64,000 nucleotides of DNA, taken from assembly GCA_030826945.1 (NCBI GenBank), contig JAPQLC010000010.1, forward strand, positions 62,001-126,000, read 5' to 3'. Under the pieces are notes generated by a model. That model was not told the origin of the DNA. It saw nothing but the letters and a program-made list of their open reading frames with translations, and did no database searches. Position numbers and translations under genes: made by a program. This stretch comes from Candidatus Thiobius zoothamnicola (GTDB taxonomy: Bacteria > Pseudomonadota > Gammaproteobacteria > Chromatiales > Chromatiaceae). Below, in pieces: positions 13,324-21,860 of the stretch. Numbering within the stretch: position 1 is the stretch's first letter; each line of letters opens with the position of its first letter.

Positions 13324-14208
13324 TTAATCATCGACTCGTTGATGACTGTGGTCGCTGGATTGTTGTATCTCCGTCGCTTGCAACGTGTTTTGCAATAAGG
13401 TCGCCACCGTCATCGGACCAACTCCACCGGGCACAGGCGTTATCCAACCAGCCGTTTCTTTGGCGGAAATAAAATCCACATCGCCGCATAAACCATCATC
13501 CTCTCCCCGATTAATCCCCACATCAATCACAATTGCACCTGGCTTCAGCCACCCTCCCTGAATAAACTCAGGTACGCCAATAGCTGCGATCAGGATATCC
13601 GCTTGCTTCAGTTTGGCGGCCAGCTCTCTGGTCTTACTATGGCAAATGGTAGGCGTGCAACGCGCCATCAAAAGCTCCATAAACATAGGACGACCAACGA
13701 TGTTGGACTGGCCGATAATGACCGCATCTTTGCCGCTGAGATCAGTATCAGCATGCTGCAACAAAGTCATGACGCCTTTGGGCGTACACGGACGCAACAA
13801 CGGTTTGCGCAAAGCCAATCGGCCTATATTGTAGGGATGGAAGCCATCAACATCCTTATCAGGCCGAATGCGTTCAGTGATCTCGTGGTCGTTGATGTGC
13901 TCGGGTAGGGGCAATTGCACCAGAATTCCGTTAATGTCAGTTCGGTGGTTGAGCGTATCAATCAGTTTTAGCAGGTCATTTTGCGTAGTCTGGTTTGACA
14001 ATTGGATGAGTTCGGAATGTATACCAACGGCTTCACAAGCATTCTGTTTATTGCGCACATAAACTTGTGAGGCTGGGTTTTCGCCAACCAGAATAACGGC
14101 GAGTCCCGGCGTGGATTGAGTCTGCTGAAAATGGCGTTCGACTTGTGTTTTGATGTGTTGGCGCAGATCGGCGGCAATACGTTTGCCATCAAGTAATTGG
14201 GCGGTCAT
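13324..14208 (-). CDS. folD: Bifunctional methylenetetrahydrofolate dehydrogenase/cyclohydrolase
   Basis: FolD interconverts 5,10-methylene-, methenyl- and 10-formyl-tetrahydrofolate in the cytoplasm, feeding purine and formyl-methionine synthesis. The 294-residue protein has the catalytic [13 protein letters not shown] segment around residue 50, [11 protein letters not shown] near residue 93, the NADP-binding [10 protein letters not shown] near residue 165, and the signature [10 protein letters not shown] near residue 258. Its last dozen residues are His/Ser/Gln-rich and not conserved. It converges on the M16 gene, with only a weak AT-rich hairpin (13292-13309) between the two stops. Confidence 0.96.
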   Translation of the reverse strand: MTAQLLDGKRIAADLRQHIKTQVERHFQQTQSTPGLAVILVGENPASQVYVRNKQNACEAVGIHSELIQLSNQTTQNDLLKLIDTLNHRTDINGILVQLPLPEHINDHEITERIRPDKDVDGFHPYNIGRLALRKPLLRPCTPKGVMTLLQHADTDLSGKDAVIIGQSNIVGRPMFMELLMARCTPTICHSKTRELAAKLKQADILIAAIGVPEFIQGGWLKPGAIVIDVGINRGEDDGLCGDVDFISAKETAGWITPVPGGVGPMTVATLLQNTLQATEIQQSSDHSHQRVDD

Positions 14209-14310
14209 GTAAAGCTTGGATGGGACTAATCAGCGCTAAGCATAGCAGATTGGGGTATTGCTGTTGGCCTGTGTTAAGCTGGTGGCCTTGATGTTAATTT
14301 GGAGCTTTGC

Positions 14311-14673
14311 ATGGCTGTTGTTGAATTGCAGGAAAGTAATTTTGAATCCACAGTGACAGGGAATGATTTTGTAGTCGTTGACTTTTGGGCACCTTGGTGC
14401 GGCCCTTGTCGTTCGTTTGCACCGACTTATGAGAAGGTTTCTGATGAGTTTCCGAATATTGTCTTCGCTAAAGTGAATACTGAACAGGAACAAAGCGTTG
14501 CATCACATTTCCAGATCCGTTCCATCCCAACATTGATGATCTTCCGGGAACAAATCATTGTTTATAGCGAAGCTGGTGCCTTACCGGAATCTGCTTTTCG
14601 TGAGCTAGTGAAAAAAGCCAGTGAACTGGACATGGATGAAGTGCGTAAGCAAGTACAGGCGGAGCAGAAGTAA
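14311..14673 (+). CDS. Thioredoxin-family protein
   Basis: This 120-residue cytoplasmic protein contains the redox motif WAPWCGPCRSF near residue 29 and the cis-proline segment IRSIPTLMIF near residue 73, so it is a catalytically complete thioredoxin fold. A C-terminal extension rich in charged residues (LDMDEVRKQVQAEQK) distinguishes it from classical TrxA and makes it slightly long. The ATG at 14311 has GGAG about six bases upstream. It lies between folD (divergent) and the TraB gene (convergent), so it is probably transcribed alone. It may be a secondary thioredoxin. Confidence 0.88.
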   Translation: MAVVELQESNFESTVTGNDFVVVDFWAPWCGPCRSFAPTYEKVSDEFPNIVFAKVNTEQEQSVASHFQIRSIPTLMIFREQIIVYSEAGALPESAFRELVKKASELDMDEVRKQVQAEQK

Positions 14674-14689
14674 GCGAAAAAACACATCG

Positions 14690-15928
14690 TTAGCGGCTGA
14701 TCCGTTCTATGATCTGAAAACCGGCGACGTAAGTGCCGATTGCCGACCCCAATGTGCTGAATAAGAAGACCAATAAAGTGCGGGATACCCGGTTACGCCA
14801 CCAACCTTTCAGTCGGCTGGTATCCTGACGCAATGTGTTGAAATCAGCCACCGTCGGTTTACGCAGGAACAACTCGGTCGCTGCGGTGACGATGCCAGCG
14901 CCGATGGTTGGGTTGAGTGAGGTGAGCGGCGCGGCGATAAACGCGGTGATGATGGTTAAAGGATGCGCCGCCGCCAACAATGCGCCAAGCGCGGACAGCC
15001 CACCGTTGATCAATGTCCAATCGATGATTAATTGCCAGCCCAACTCCGGGCTGCGTTGGAAGCCGATCAAAAATCCTGCGCCGACTAACGCAGCGACTAT
15101 CCACGGAATGATTTTCGGCCAGCGCGGCGTCGGCGGTTTTTGCGTCAGTTCTGATAATACAGCCCGGTAATCCTGAATGGCATTCAAGGCCTGCTCCATG
15201 CCAGGCATGTGACCAGCGCCAACCACCGCCAGAATCTGCTTTCCTGAGTGCGTTTCGGCGCATTCCAAAAGTTTCGCCGCCATATATTGATCACGCTCAG
15301 CAATCAACGGCTGATAAAGCTCAGCCCGATTTTGAGCGAATTCAGCCAGCGTATTTTCCAATACATCCCCTTGTTTGAGCCGTTCCACTTCGGCCTCATC
15401 AACTTTTTCATGAATGACTAAACTGGCCAGCAGCCCACTGAACAATGTCCAGCGTCGCCACCAAGTCAAATTGCTCGCCGTGCGTTGCAGCGTCAAACCA
15501 ATATCTCTATCAATCAACGCCAACGGCAAGTCACGATGCCGGGTTTCGGTAATGGCTGCGCGCATTTCCGCGCCTGGTTCAATGCCATATTGCTCAGCCA
15601 GGCGTTGTTGATAAGCACCTAAAGCGAGGTTCGCGCTGACCATAGCGACTTTGCCTTGACGAATGACCTTGAGTAAATCCATTTTGGCGAGCGCGTTCGG
15701 ATTGCTGAGCGTTTGGTAGCGATTGGTGCATAACTCAATGGCGATCACATCGAAAAGACCACTTTGAATCAATGCCCTGACCTCTTCCGCGCTTTGACGT
15801 GATACATGAGCAGTGCCCAGTAAAGTGATTTTCGTTTGATTTATCTGGACGAGGCGCGTGGACGCCATGGCTTGGTCTGCCTGCGAAATGGACATATCTG
15901 ATGGAGCCAAAAACATGCCATCATACAT
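14690..15928 (-). CDS. TraB/PrgY (TIKI) family membrane protein
   Basis: The 412-residue protein has an N-terminal soluble domain with the TraB-family histidine motifs GTAHVS near residue 38 and GAGHMPG near residue 236, then four hydrophobic helices in the C-terminal 140 residues. TraB/PrgY proteins were named for pheromone shutdown in enterococcal plasmids; the related TIKI proteins are metal-dependent proteases. Whether this bacterial homologue is a protease is not known. The start is uncertain: M1, M5, M12 and M21 are all possible, and homology begins near TRLVQINQTK. It converges on the thioredoxin gene. Confidence 0.8.
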   Translation of the reverse strand: MYDGMFLAPSDMSISQADQAMASTRLVQINQTKITLLGTAHVSRQSAEEVRALIQSGLFDVIAIELCTNRYQTLSNPNALAKMDLLKVIRQGKVAMVSANLALGAYQQRLAEQYGIEPGAEMRAAITETRHRDLPLALIDRDIGLTLQRTASNLTWWRRWTLFSGLLASLVIHEKVDEAEVERLKQGDVLENTLAEFAQNRAELYQPLIAERDQYMAAKLLECAETHSGKQILAVVGAGHMPGMEQALNAIQDYRAVLSELTQKPPTPRWPKIIPWIVAALVGAGFLIGFQRSPELGWQLIIDWTLINGGLSALGALLAAAHPLTIITAFIAAPLTSLNPTIGAGIVTAATELFLRKPTVADFNTLRQDTSRLKGWWRNRVSRTLLVFLFSTLGSAIGTYVAGFQIIERISR

Positions 15929-16028
15929 TGATCAGACAGTATTGCCATGGAATCAAAATGTTGCTGTTTCCATCACTCGTTAGCGATACTGTGAGCCTGA
16001 TAACAAGTTGAATGGAGTAAATATCGTG

Positions 16029-16817
16029 ATGGTGGATCTTAAAACGCTGGTTGAGGTGGCAAAAGCAGCGGGCAAAGAGATTTTGTCTGTTTACCAGCGG
16101 GAATTTTCGGTGCAACAGAAGGCGGATCAATCCCCCTTGACCGAAGCGGATCTCGCAGCGCATCGGTCAATCGTCGCCAGCTTGAATCAACTGACTCCTG
16201 ATATTCCAATTTTATCTGAAGAATCATCCGCCATTCCTTATACGGAAAGACAGCATTGGACGCGCTATTGGCTGGTTGACCCGCTGGATGGCACCAAAGA
16301 GTTTATTCAGCGTAATGGCGAATTTACCGTTAACATCGCGCTTATTGAGCAAAATAAACCCCGTCTTGGCGTTGTGTATGTGCCAGTAAGCGGGGTTTGT
16401 TATTTTGCTGATGTGGCGCAGCAAAGCGCATGGAAAATAACCCCGGATGGCGTCACCCAGATAATGCGGCCTAGCATTCCGGCGCAAAAAAACCTGCGCG
16501 TGGCGGCCAGCCGGTCTCATGCCGGTGACGGTTTGGCAGAGGTATTGGAACGCATCGGTAAGCATCATTTGGTCAGCATTGGCAGTTCATTGAAATTTTG
16601 CTTAGTGGCGGAGGGGACTGCTGATTTTTATCCACGTTTAGGCCCGACTTCAGAATGGGATACCGCTGCCGCGCAAGCCGTGCTTGAGGCGGTTGGTGGT
16701 CAAGTGGTCGATTTGGATTTGCAACCCCTGACTTATAATAAAGCCTCTTCGCTATTGAATCCGCATTTCCTCGCATTTGCTGATAAAAACATAACATGGC
16801 GGGATTATCTGGGCTGA
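16029..16817 (+). CDS. cysQ: 3'(2'),5'-bisphosphate nucleotidase
   Basis: CysQ removes the 3' phosphate from PAP/PAPS, recycling the by-product of sulfate assimilation. The protein is an inositol-monophosphatase-fold enzyme with metal-binding residues in LVDPLDGTKEFIQRNGEFTV near residue 86 and the second signature GPTSEWDTAAAQ near residue 210. The start is either GTG 16026 or ATG 16029; GGAG lies at 16014-16017, which fits either. It is followed nine bases later by the double-thioredoxin gene, whose ribosome site overlaps the cysQ stop, so the two are probably one operon. Confidence 0.92.
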   Translation: MVDLKTLVEVAKAAGKEILSVYQREFSVQQKADQSPLTEADLAAHRSIVASLNQLTPDIPILSEESSAIPYTERQHWTRYWLVDPLDGTKEFIQRNGEFTVNIALIEQNKPRLGVVYVPVSGVCYFADVAQQSAWKITPDGVTQIMRPSIPAQKNLRVAASRSHAGDGLAEVLERIGKHHLVSIGSSLKFCLVAEGTADFYPRLGPTSEWDTAAAQAVLEAVGGQVVDLDLQPLTYNKASSLLNPHFLAFADKNITWRDYLG

Positions 16818-16826
16818 GGAAAAGCG

Positions 16827-17855
16827 ATGCGTTATCGATTAATTTGCATGGGATTGGTGAGTCTTTGTTGGATACAGGCGCTTAGCGCCCAAGTGACCGA
16901 CCTATACCACTTTGATGATACGCCGTTGACGGATATCCTGACTCATCCAGATTGGTTCAAACATAGCTTTTTAGCTTTGGATGAGGATTTGCAAGATGCC
17001 GTGGAGCAGGAAAAATTCGGCATTGCGGTGTATTTTGGTCAGCAACGTTGCCCTTATTGCAAGAAGCTGATGAATACCAACTTCAGCATGCGCGATATTG
17101 TGCGTTATACCCGCCAGCATTTTGATGTGATACCCATTGATATCTGGAGTCCAGAGGAAGTCACGACGCCTGACGGCCAAGTCATGAGTCAGCGTGATTA
17201 CGCGATTTCCCTGGACGCCAATTTTACCCCTTCCCTGGTGTTTTATGACCGAACGGGGCGGATTGCGTTACGTTTACGGGGCTATTATCCGCCTTATCAA
17301 TTTCGCGCCGCGCTGGAGTATGTGGCCGGCGGACATTATTTGCGCGAACCCTTTCCTGTTTATATGGCAAGAGGTGATCAAACTTTGCGCTTTACCGCAG
17401 ATGATCTCGTCGAAGAAGCGTTTTTTGAGCAGCCTCCCTATAATCTGGATCGCACCCGCATGCCAAGCAGTGTTCCATTGGCGGTGTTTTTTGAGCAGGG
17501 CGATTGTCATGCCTGCGATATTTTGCATACCGACGTGTTGCAACGTGAACTGATTCGTCATCGCTTATCCGGCTTTGAAAGCATACAGTTGGACATCCAT
17601 GATGAGATGCCATTAATCACGCCAGATGGCCAGGTCACGACGGCTCGCCATTGGGCGGAGAAATTAGGTATCTTCTACACGCCTTCCATTGTATTTTTCG
17701 ACGAATCAGGTAAGGAAATCGCACGGCTGGACTCGGTGACCCAGTTTTTTCGATTGCGCAATGTGTTGGGGTACGTACTAGACAAAGGCTATCTGACAGA
17801 AGGGAATTTCCTCGCCTGGATTTCCCACATCCGTCAAATGGCGCCTGATTTCTGA
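16827..17855 (+). CDS. Exported protein with two SoxW-like thioredoxin domains
   Basis: The 342-residue product has a signal peptide (residues 1-21, ending ALSA). Two homologous thioredoxin-fold halves follow. The first carries QRCPYCKKLM at residues 73-82, typical of SoxW/DsbD-like periplasmic thioredoxins, and the second carries GDCHAC near residue 227. Both halves repeat a long insertion of the form LDI/IDIW-x-PDGQV before a TPS cis-proline segment, which shows an internal duplication. Each half keeps its CxxC, so both may be redox active in the periplasm. The ATG at 16827 has GAGGA six bases upstream and follows cysQ closely. The partner and substrate are unknown. Confidence 0.75.
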   Translation: MRYRLICMGLVSLCWIQALSAQVTDLYHFDDTPLTDILTHPDWFKHSFLALDEDLQDAVEQEKFGIAVYFGQQRCPYCKKLMNTNFSMRDIVRYTRQHFDVIPIDIWSPEEVTTPDGQVMSQRDYAISLDANFTPSLVFYDRTGRIALRLRGYYPPYQFRAALEYVAGGHYLREPFPVYMARGDQTLRFTADDLVEEAFFEQPPYNLDRTRMPSSVPLAVFFEQGDCHACDILHTDVLQRELIRHRLSGFESIQLDIHDEMPLITPDGQVTTARHWAEKLGIFYTPSIVFFDESGKEIARLDSVTQFFRLRNVLGYVLDKGYLTEGNFLAWISHIRQMAPDF

Positions 17856-17883
17856 AGCGGACAGAACCCTTCACTCCGCCATT

Positions 17884-18834
17884 TTATCGCCTGCTGGTTT
17901 TCAAGCGCTCCAACTTTAACGATTTGGCGGTTTTCTCCGTCAGAAATCTGGATGCAATCGGCTGCATGGAGGTTGGCCGTATACCCAATTCAACCAAACC
18001 GTTTTCAGTGCATACGCTCGCGCTTTTCAAAGAATCGTAGTTATCCGGGGTGAATGGTTTACCTGGCGCAAATTGCAATACGGTTGCTTGTAATTTGGAA
18101 GCCGATTCCGACAGGGGAATAATCCAACGCCGGTATTTTCGTACTTTCGCAATGAAGCGCACGATTTCTTCCAGCGTATAAACATCCGGCCCACACAGTG
18201 CATAACGTTGTCCGAATGTCACCTTATCTTCCAATGAATTGACGAAAGCCTGTACGACATCTCCGATGTAAACCGGAGCGAAACGGGCATCTGGACATGC
18301 CAGCGGAAATGGGACGGGCAACGCCAGCAAAGCCGCAAAGCGATTGAGGAAACTATCATCCGGACCGAAAATCACAGATGGACGGAAGCTGGTGACAGCG
18401 ATGTTCGGTGGCCCCAAAGTATGGGCGCGATTTTCGGCTTCGCCTTTGGTACGCAGATATTGGCTGCTACCAGTCGCCTGGTCAGCTCGCAACGCACTCA
18501 TATGCAGCAAACGTTTCACGCCAACGCGATGGCAGGCTTTCACCACAGTTTCAGTCAGCTCGACATGTACTTGACGAAAACCCGGCTGCTTGGGTGAAGT
18601 ATTTAAAATGCCCACCAAATGGATGACGGCATCAGTATCTTTAAGCGCTTTGCTCAGTTCATCAAGATCAAAGATATCCGTCTCGCGTAGCTCTGCGCTA
18701 ATGCCCAGCGCATGCTGCCTGTGCGCACGACGGGTCAGTATGCGGCATTGATAGCCACGTCTGGCGAGTTCGTAAGTCAGGTGTCTGCCGACAAAGCCGG
18801 AGCCACCAATTAGGGTGATCCTTTTATACCTCAT
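17884..18834 (-). CDS. NAD(P)-binding epimerase-like protein (complex I NDUFA9 subfamily)
   Basis: The 316-residue protein is an atypical short-chain dehydrogenase/epimerase with the dinucleotide-binding LIGGSGFVGRHL at residues 8-19 and a Ser-x-Leu-Arg segment (MSALRAD) where the catalytic Tyr/Lys of active epimerases would be less clear. It resembles the bacterial relatives of the mitochondrial complex I accessory subunit NDUFA9, usually annotated complex I NDUFA9 subunit family. The reaction is unknown. It converges on the double-thioredoxin gene and stands apart from gltA by a 293-base interval holding a palindromic repeat. Confidence 0.75.
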   Translation of the reverse strand: MRYKRITLIGGSGFVGRHLTYELARRGYQCRILTRRAHRQHALGISAELRETDIFDLDELSKALKDTDAVIHLVGILNTSPKQPGFRQVHVELTETVVKACHRVGVKRLLHMSALRADQATGSSQYLRTKGEAENRAHTLGPPNIAVTSFRPSVIFGPDDSFLNRFAALLALPVPFPLACPDARFAPVYIGDVVQAFVNSLEDKVTFGQRYALCGPDVYTLEEIVRFIAKVRKYRRWIIPLSESASKLQATVLQFAPGKPFTPDNYDSLKSASVCTENGLVELGIRPTSMQPIASRFLTEKTAKSLKLERLKTSRR

Positions 18835-19060
18835 GGCCTGATACTACGGGCGAATTTGATTGCTGAATATAGCGGTAGATGGCGGCTTGCTCAATAGCTT
18901 GTCGAGGAAAATTTGAGGCTGAGGATCAGAAAAGCAGTTTTTGGGAAAGGGTCAAAGCACCCCGAGCAAGATTTACCCGGGATTTGAATCGAATTGAGAT
19001 CGTTGACGGGTTAATCACCGCGACAACAATCAAAGGGAGAAACTCCGCCTCCTCCCTGAA

Positions 19061-19118
19061 AACCCCATCAATTCTACGCCTGCCGCTTGCGGCGGAGAAT
19101 TAAGCTTGAAGGGGTTGA
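19061..19118. repeat. REP-like palindromic element, copy 2
   Basis: A core CCGCTTGCGG is flanked by AATTCT and AGAATT, and further out by AACCCC and GGGGTT, making a long imperfect inverted repeat just downstream of the gltA stop. Positions 19065-19102 align with the element at 10039-10075 over about 38 bases. It may end gltA transcription on the minus strand, but there is no clean T-run. Confidence 0.5.
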
Positions 19119-19127
19119 GAAAAGGCG

Positions 19128-20426
19128 CTACGCGCGCTGTTCCAGCGGGACATAATCCCGGATTGCCGCACCCTGATAAAGCTGACGGGGACGGCCAATA
19201 CGGTGTCTGGGGTCATCAAGCATTTCCATCCAGTGACTGACCCAACCGGCTGTGCGGGCAATCGCAAACATGACGGTGAACATACTTTCTGGAATACCCA
19301 AAGCACGATAAATGATGCCGGAATAATAATCCACATTGGGATACAGGTTCTTTTCCACGAAGTAATCATCACTCACTGCCTGTTCTTCCAAATTCATCGC
19401 CAATTCAAACAGCGGATTGTTAGCGTCAGCCAGTTTATTCAGCACCTCGTAGCATACTTCACGGATAATTTTGGCGCGTGGGTCATAATTCTTATACACC
19501 CTGTGACCAAATCCCATCAAACGAAACGGGTCATCTTTATCTTTTGCCTTGGCAATATATTTTTCAACATTGCTGGCATGGCCGATCTCCTTCAACATGT
19601 TGAGCACAGCTTCGTTTGCGCCACCATGAGCAGGCCCCCATAGAGAGGAAGCGCCTGCCGCCACGCAAGCAAATGGATTGGAACCTGAACTGCCGGCCAA
19701 GCGCATGGTTGAGGTTGATGCGTTTTGCTCATGATCCGCATGCAGAATGAACAACAAATCCAGCGCTTTTTCCGCCAATGGATCAATCACATAATCCTCG
19801 CACGGCGTCGCCATCATCATATGTAACAGATTGCCAGCGTAGCTTAAATCGTTACGCGGATAGATCACCGGTTCTCCACGGTTATGCTTATAAGCAGCGG
19901 CGGCGATAGTTGGCATTTTGGAGATCAAACGATGCGCGCTGATTTCCCGATGGCGCGGATTCTTGATGTCTGTTGAATCATGGTAAAAGGCTGATAGCGA
20001 ACCAACCACGCCAATAACCATCGCCATTGGGTGAGCGTCGTAATGAAATCCCTCGAAAAACCGCAGTAATGATTCGTTAATCATGGTATGGCGGGTGATA
20101 ATGTTGGAAAAATCATTGAGTTCGGTTTTTTTCGGCAGTTCACCATACATCAGCAGGTGGGCGACTTCCAGAAAACTGGATTGCTCCGCAAGTTGTTCAA
20201 TGGGATAGCCGCGATAACGCAAAATCCCTTTATCACCGTCAATATAAGTGATTGAGCTGTTGCAGCTTGCGGTGGAAAGAAAGCCAGGATCATAAGTGAA
20301 CACGCCAGCTTCTTTGTAAAGGGATGTAATATCCAGAGTATCCGGCCCATCGCTGCCTGATACGATGTTGAGCGGGATGGCCTTGTCAGATCCTTCAAAT
20401 GTTAGGAATGCGTTTTTGCTGGACAT
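19128..20426 (-). CDS. gltA: Citrate synthase (type II)
   Basis: Citrate synthase condenses acetyl-CoA and oxaloacetate at the entry of the TCA cycle. The 432-residue size and N-terminal extension fit the Gram-negative hexameric type II enzyme. Catalytic histidines appear in [20 protein letters not shown] near residue 230 and [14 protein letters not shown] near residue 305, with the catalytic Asp in the later PNVDYYSG segment. It lies downstream of mdh on the same strand but is separated from it by 235 bases containing a perfect 12-bp inverted repeat, so it may be regulated apart from mdh. Confidence 0.97.
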   Translation of the reverse strand: MSSKNAFLTFEGSDKAIPLNIVSGSDGPDTLDITSLYKEAGVFTYDPGFLSTASCNSSITYIDGDKGILRYRGYPIEQLAEQSSFLEVAHLLMYGELPKKTELNDFSNIITRHTMINESLLRFFEGFHYDAHPMAMVIGVVGSLSAFYHDSTDIKNPRHREISAHRLISKMPTIAAAAYKHNRGEPVIYPRNDLSYAGNLLHMMMATPCEDYVIDPLAEKALDLLFILHADHEQNASTSTMRLAGSSGSNPFACVAAGASSLWGPAHGGANEAVLNMLKEIGHASNVEKYIAKAKDKDDPFRLMGFGHRVYKNYDPRAKIIREVCYEVLNKLADANNPLFELAMNLEEQAVSDDYFVEKNLYPNVDYYSGIIYRALGIPESMFTVMFAIARTAGWVSHWMEMLDDPRHRIGRPRQLYQGAAIRDYVPLEQRA

Positions 20427-20583
20427 AGTGAAACCTCTTGATAAATTTTGGGAAACCTCACATCACCCCCGACTTCAGCGGCGCGGAAAGCTGGTTGAAA
20501 TGCGCATAATGCGAGTGACGGGGTTTCCCAGCCAGATAACGTCGTCTGGCGCTATTTGGGGTTGCCTTGATAATCAGAACCGG

Positions 20584-20638
20584 CTTAACAGACTGTAAAA
20601 TGCGGCTCAATACAGCCTTAAAAGGGCAGTCTGTTAAG
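20584..20638. repeat. Perfect 12-bp inverted repeat between mdh and gltA
   Basis: CTTAACAGACTG at 20584-20595 and its exact reverse complement at 20627-20638 enclose 31 bases that themselves contain GGCT and AGCC arms. The element lies upstream of gltA and downstream of mdh on the minus strand. There is no T-run, so it is not a normal terminator. It could be an operator, an mRNA structure or a minimal transposable remnant. Confidence 0.6.
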
Positions 20639-20661
20639 GTGACCAGGTGGATTCAAAAGCC

Positions 20662-21585
20662 TTATGGCAGTTTCTTGATATCGGTTCTGACCCCATCGGC
20701 TGATTGGTTGAAAGCATCCATTTCCGCTTTGTTTAAATCCAGATCAATAATCCGGGCTAAGCCAACATGGCTGAGTACGCAAGGCACACCCATTGCGATG
20801 TCCTGTAAACCATACTCACCTTCCAGAATAGCGACGCAGGGAAGCAGCCGATTGCGCCCCCGACTGATAGCATCAACCATCGCCGCCACAGATGCCCCTG
20901 GCGCATCATAGGCGCTGGAATTTTTGCGTAAGGCAAGGATTTCAGCACCACCATCCCGGGTTCGCTGGACAATCTGCTCAATGCGCTCAGGGGCAATAAA
21001 TTGGGCAATAGGGACCCCATTAACCGTGCAGAAGCGCGGTATCGGCACCATACTGTCTCCATGCCCGCCCAGCACGATGGTCGTGATATCAAGCGCGGAA
21101 AAACCCGTTTCCATCGCAATGAAAGCCGCCATGCGCGAGGCATCCAATACGCCAGCCTGACCAATGACCCGCTCACGCGGCCAGCCAGTCTTTTTCCAGG
21201 CTCGGTAGGTCAATACATCGACGGGGTTGGTCACCATAATGATGATGGCGTCAGGTGCATAACGCATGACATCTTCAACAATGCTATCAATGACCTGAAT
21301 ATTGACATCCAACACATCGGAACGGGACATGCCTGGCTTACGCGCCACCCCGGCGGTGATGACGACAATATCAGCATTCGCCATGGCAGCAGGATTATTA
21401 CTGCCGCTGATTCTGGTGTCGAAATTAAAGAAAGGGGCGGCTTGCGCAATATCCAACGCAACCCCCTGTGGGGCATCTTCGCGGACATCAATTAATGTCA
21501 CTTCCTGGCAAACTTCCTGTTCTGCCAAGATTTGCGCAGTGGTTTCACCAACCCGGCCAGCGCCGACAATAGCGACTTTTTGCAT
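20662..21585 (-). CDS. mdh: Malate dehydrogenase, lactate-dehydrogenase-like type
   Basis: This enzyme oxidises malate to oxaloacetate with NAD in the TCA cycle. The 307-residue protein belongs to the LDH-like MDH group: VAIVGAGRVGETTA for NAD at the N terminus, MVTNPVDVLTYRAWKKTG near residue 118, and the catalytic histidine in VLGGHGDSMVPIPR near residue 172. It differs from the E. coli-type MDH. The position that selects malate over lactate (an Arg in the mobile loop, AGVARKPGMSR near residue 82) is present. It is transcribed with malic enzyme upstream and citrate synthase downstream, a compact malate-oxaloacetate cluster. Confidence 0.93.
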   Translation of the reverse strand: MQKVAIVGAGRVGETTAQILAEQEVCQEVTLIDVREDAPQGVALDIAQAAPFFNFDTRISGSNNPAAMANADIVVITAGVARKPGMSRSDVLDVNIQVIDSIVEDVMRYAPDAIIIMVTNPVDVLTYRAWKKTGWPRERVIGQAGVLDASRMAAFIAMETGFSALDITTIVLGGHGDSMVPIPRFCTVNGVPIAQFIAPERIEQIVQRTRDGGAEILALRKNSSAYDAPGASVAAMVDAISRGRNRLLPCVAILEGEYGLQDIAMGVPCVLSHVGLARIIDLDLNKAEMDAFNQSADGVRTDIKKLP

Positions 21586-21804
21586 GACTCAGTCTCCTTT
21601 TCAATGCGTTGATGGTCTACTCAGCGCCTATTATGACCATAGATGTTCTCTACCATACTTCAAGCTTAGCAATACTTGCCTCATGGATATATAAAATTAA
21701 TCAATAGCGATGAGGCATTTTTGGTGAGGAAAAAGATTCGCTTTTGTTACTGATGAATTGCGGGTATTGCTCAACGTGTGGTGAAAGTGGCAGGATAAAA
21801 CAGA

Positions 21805-21823
21805 GGGCGGCTCCGAGCCGCCC
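21805..21823 (-). terminator. Intrinsic terminator of malic enzyme
   Basis: Arms GGGCGGC and GCCGCCC (within 21805-21823) form a very stable stem with a short loop. On the minus strand it is followed a few bases later by TTTT. It lies about 40 bases after the malic enzyme stop, separating that gene from mdh. Confidence 0.7.
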
Positions 21824-21860
21824 GTGTAGTGTGGACAAATAATGGTTTTTAGGAAACCAC

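Noticed and set aside
20584-20638. Insertion-sequence remnant
   Set aside because: The inverted arms look like terminal repeats, but no transposase fragment or target-site duplication is visible.
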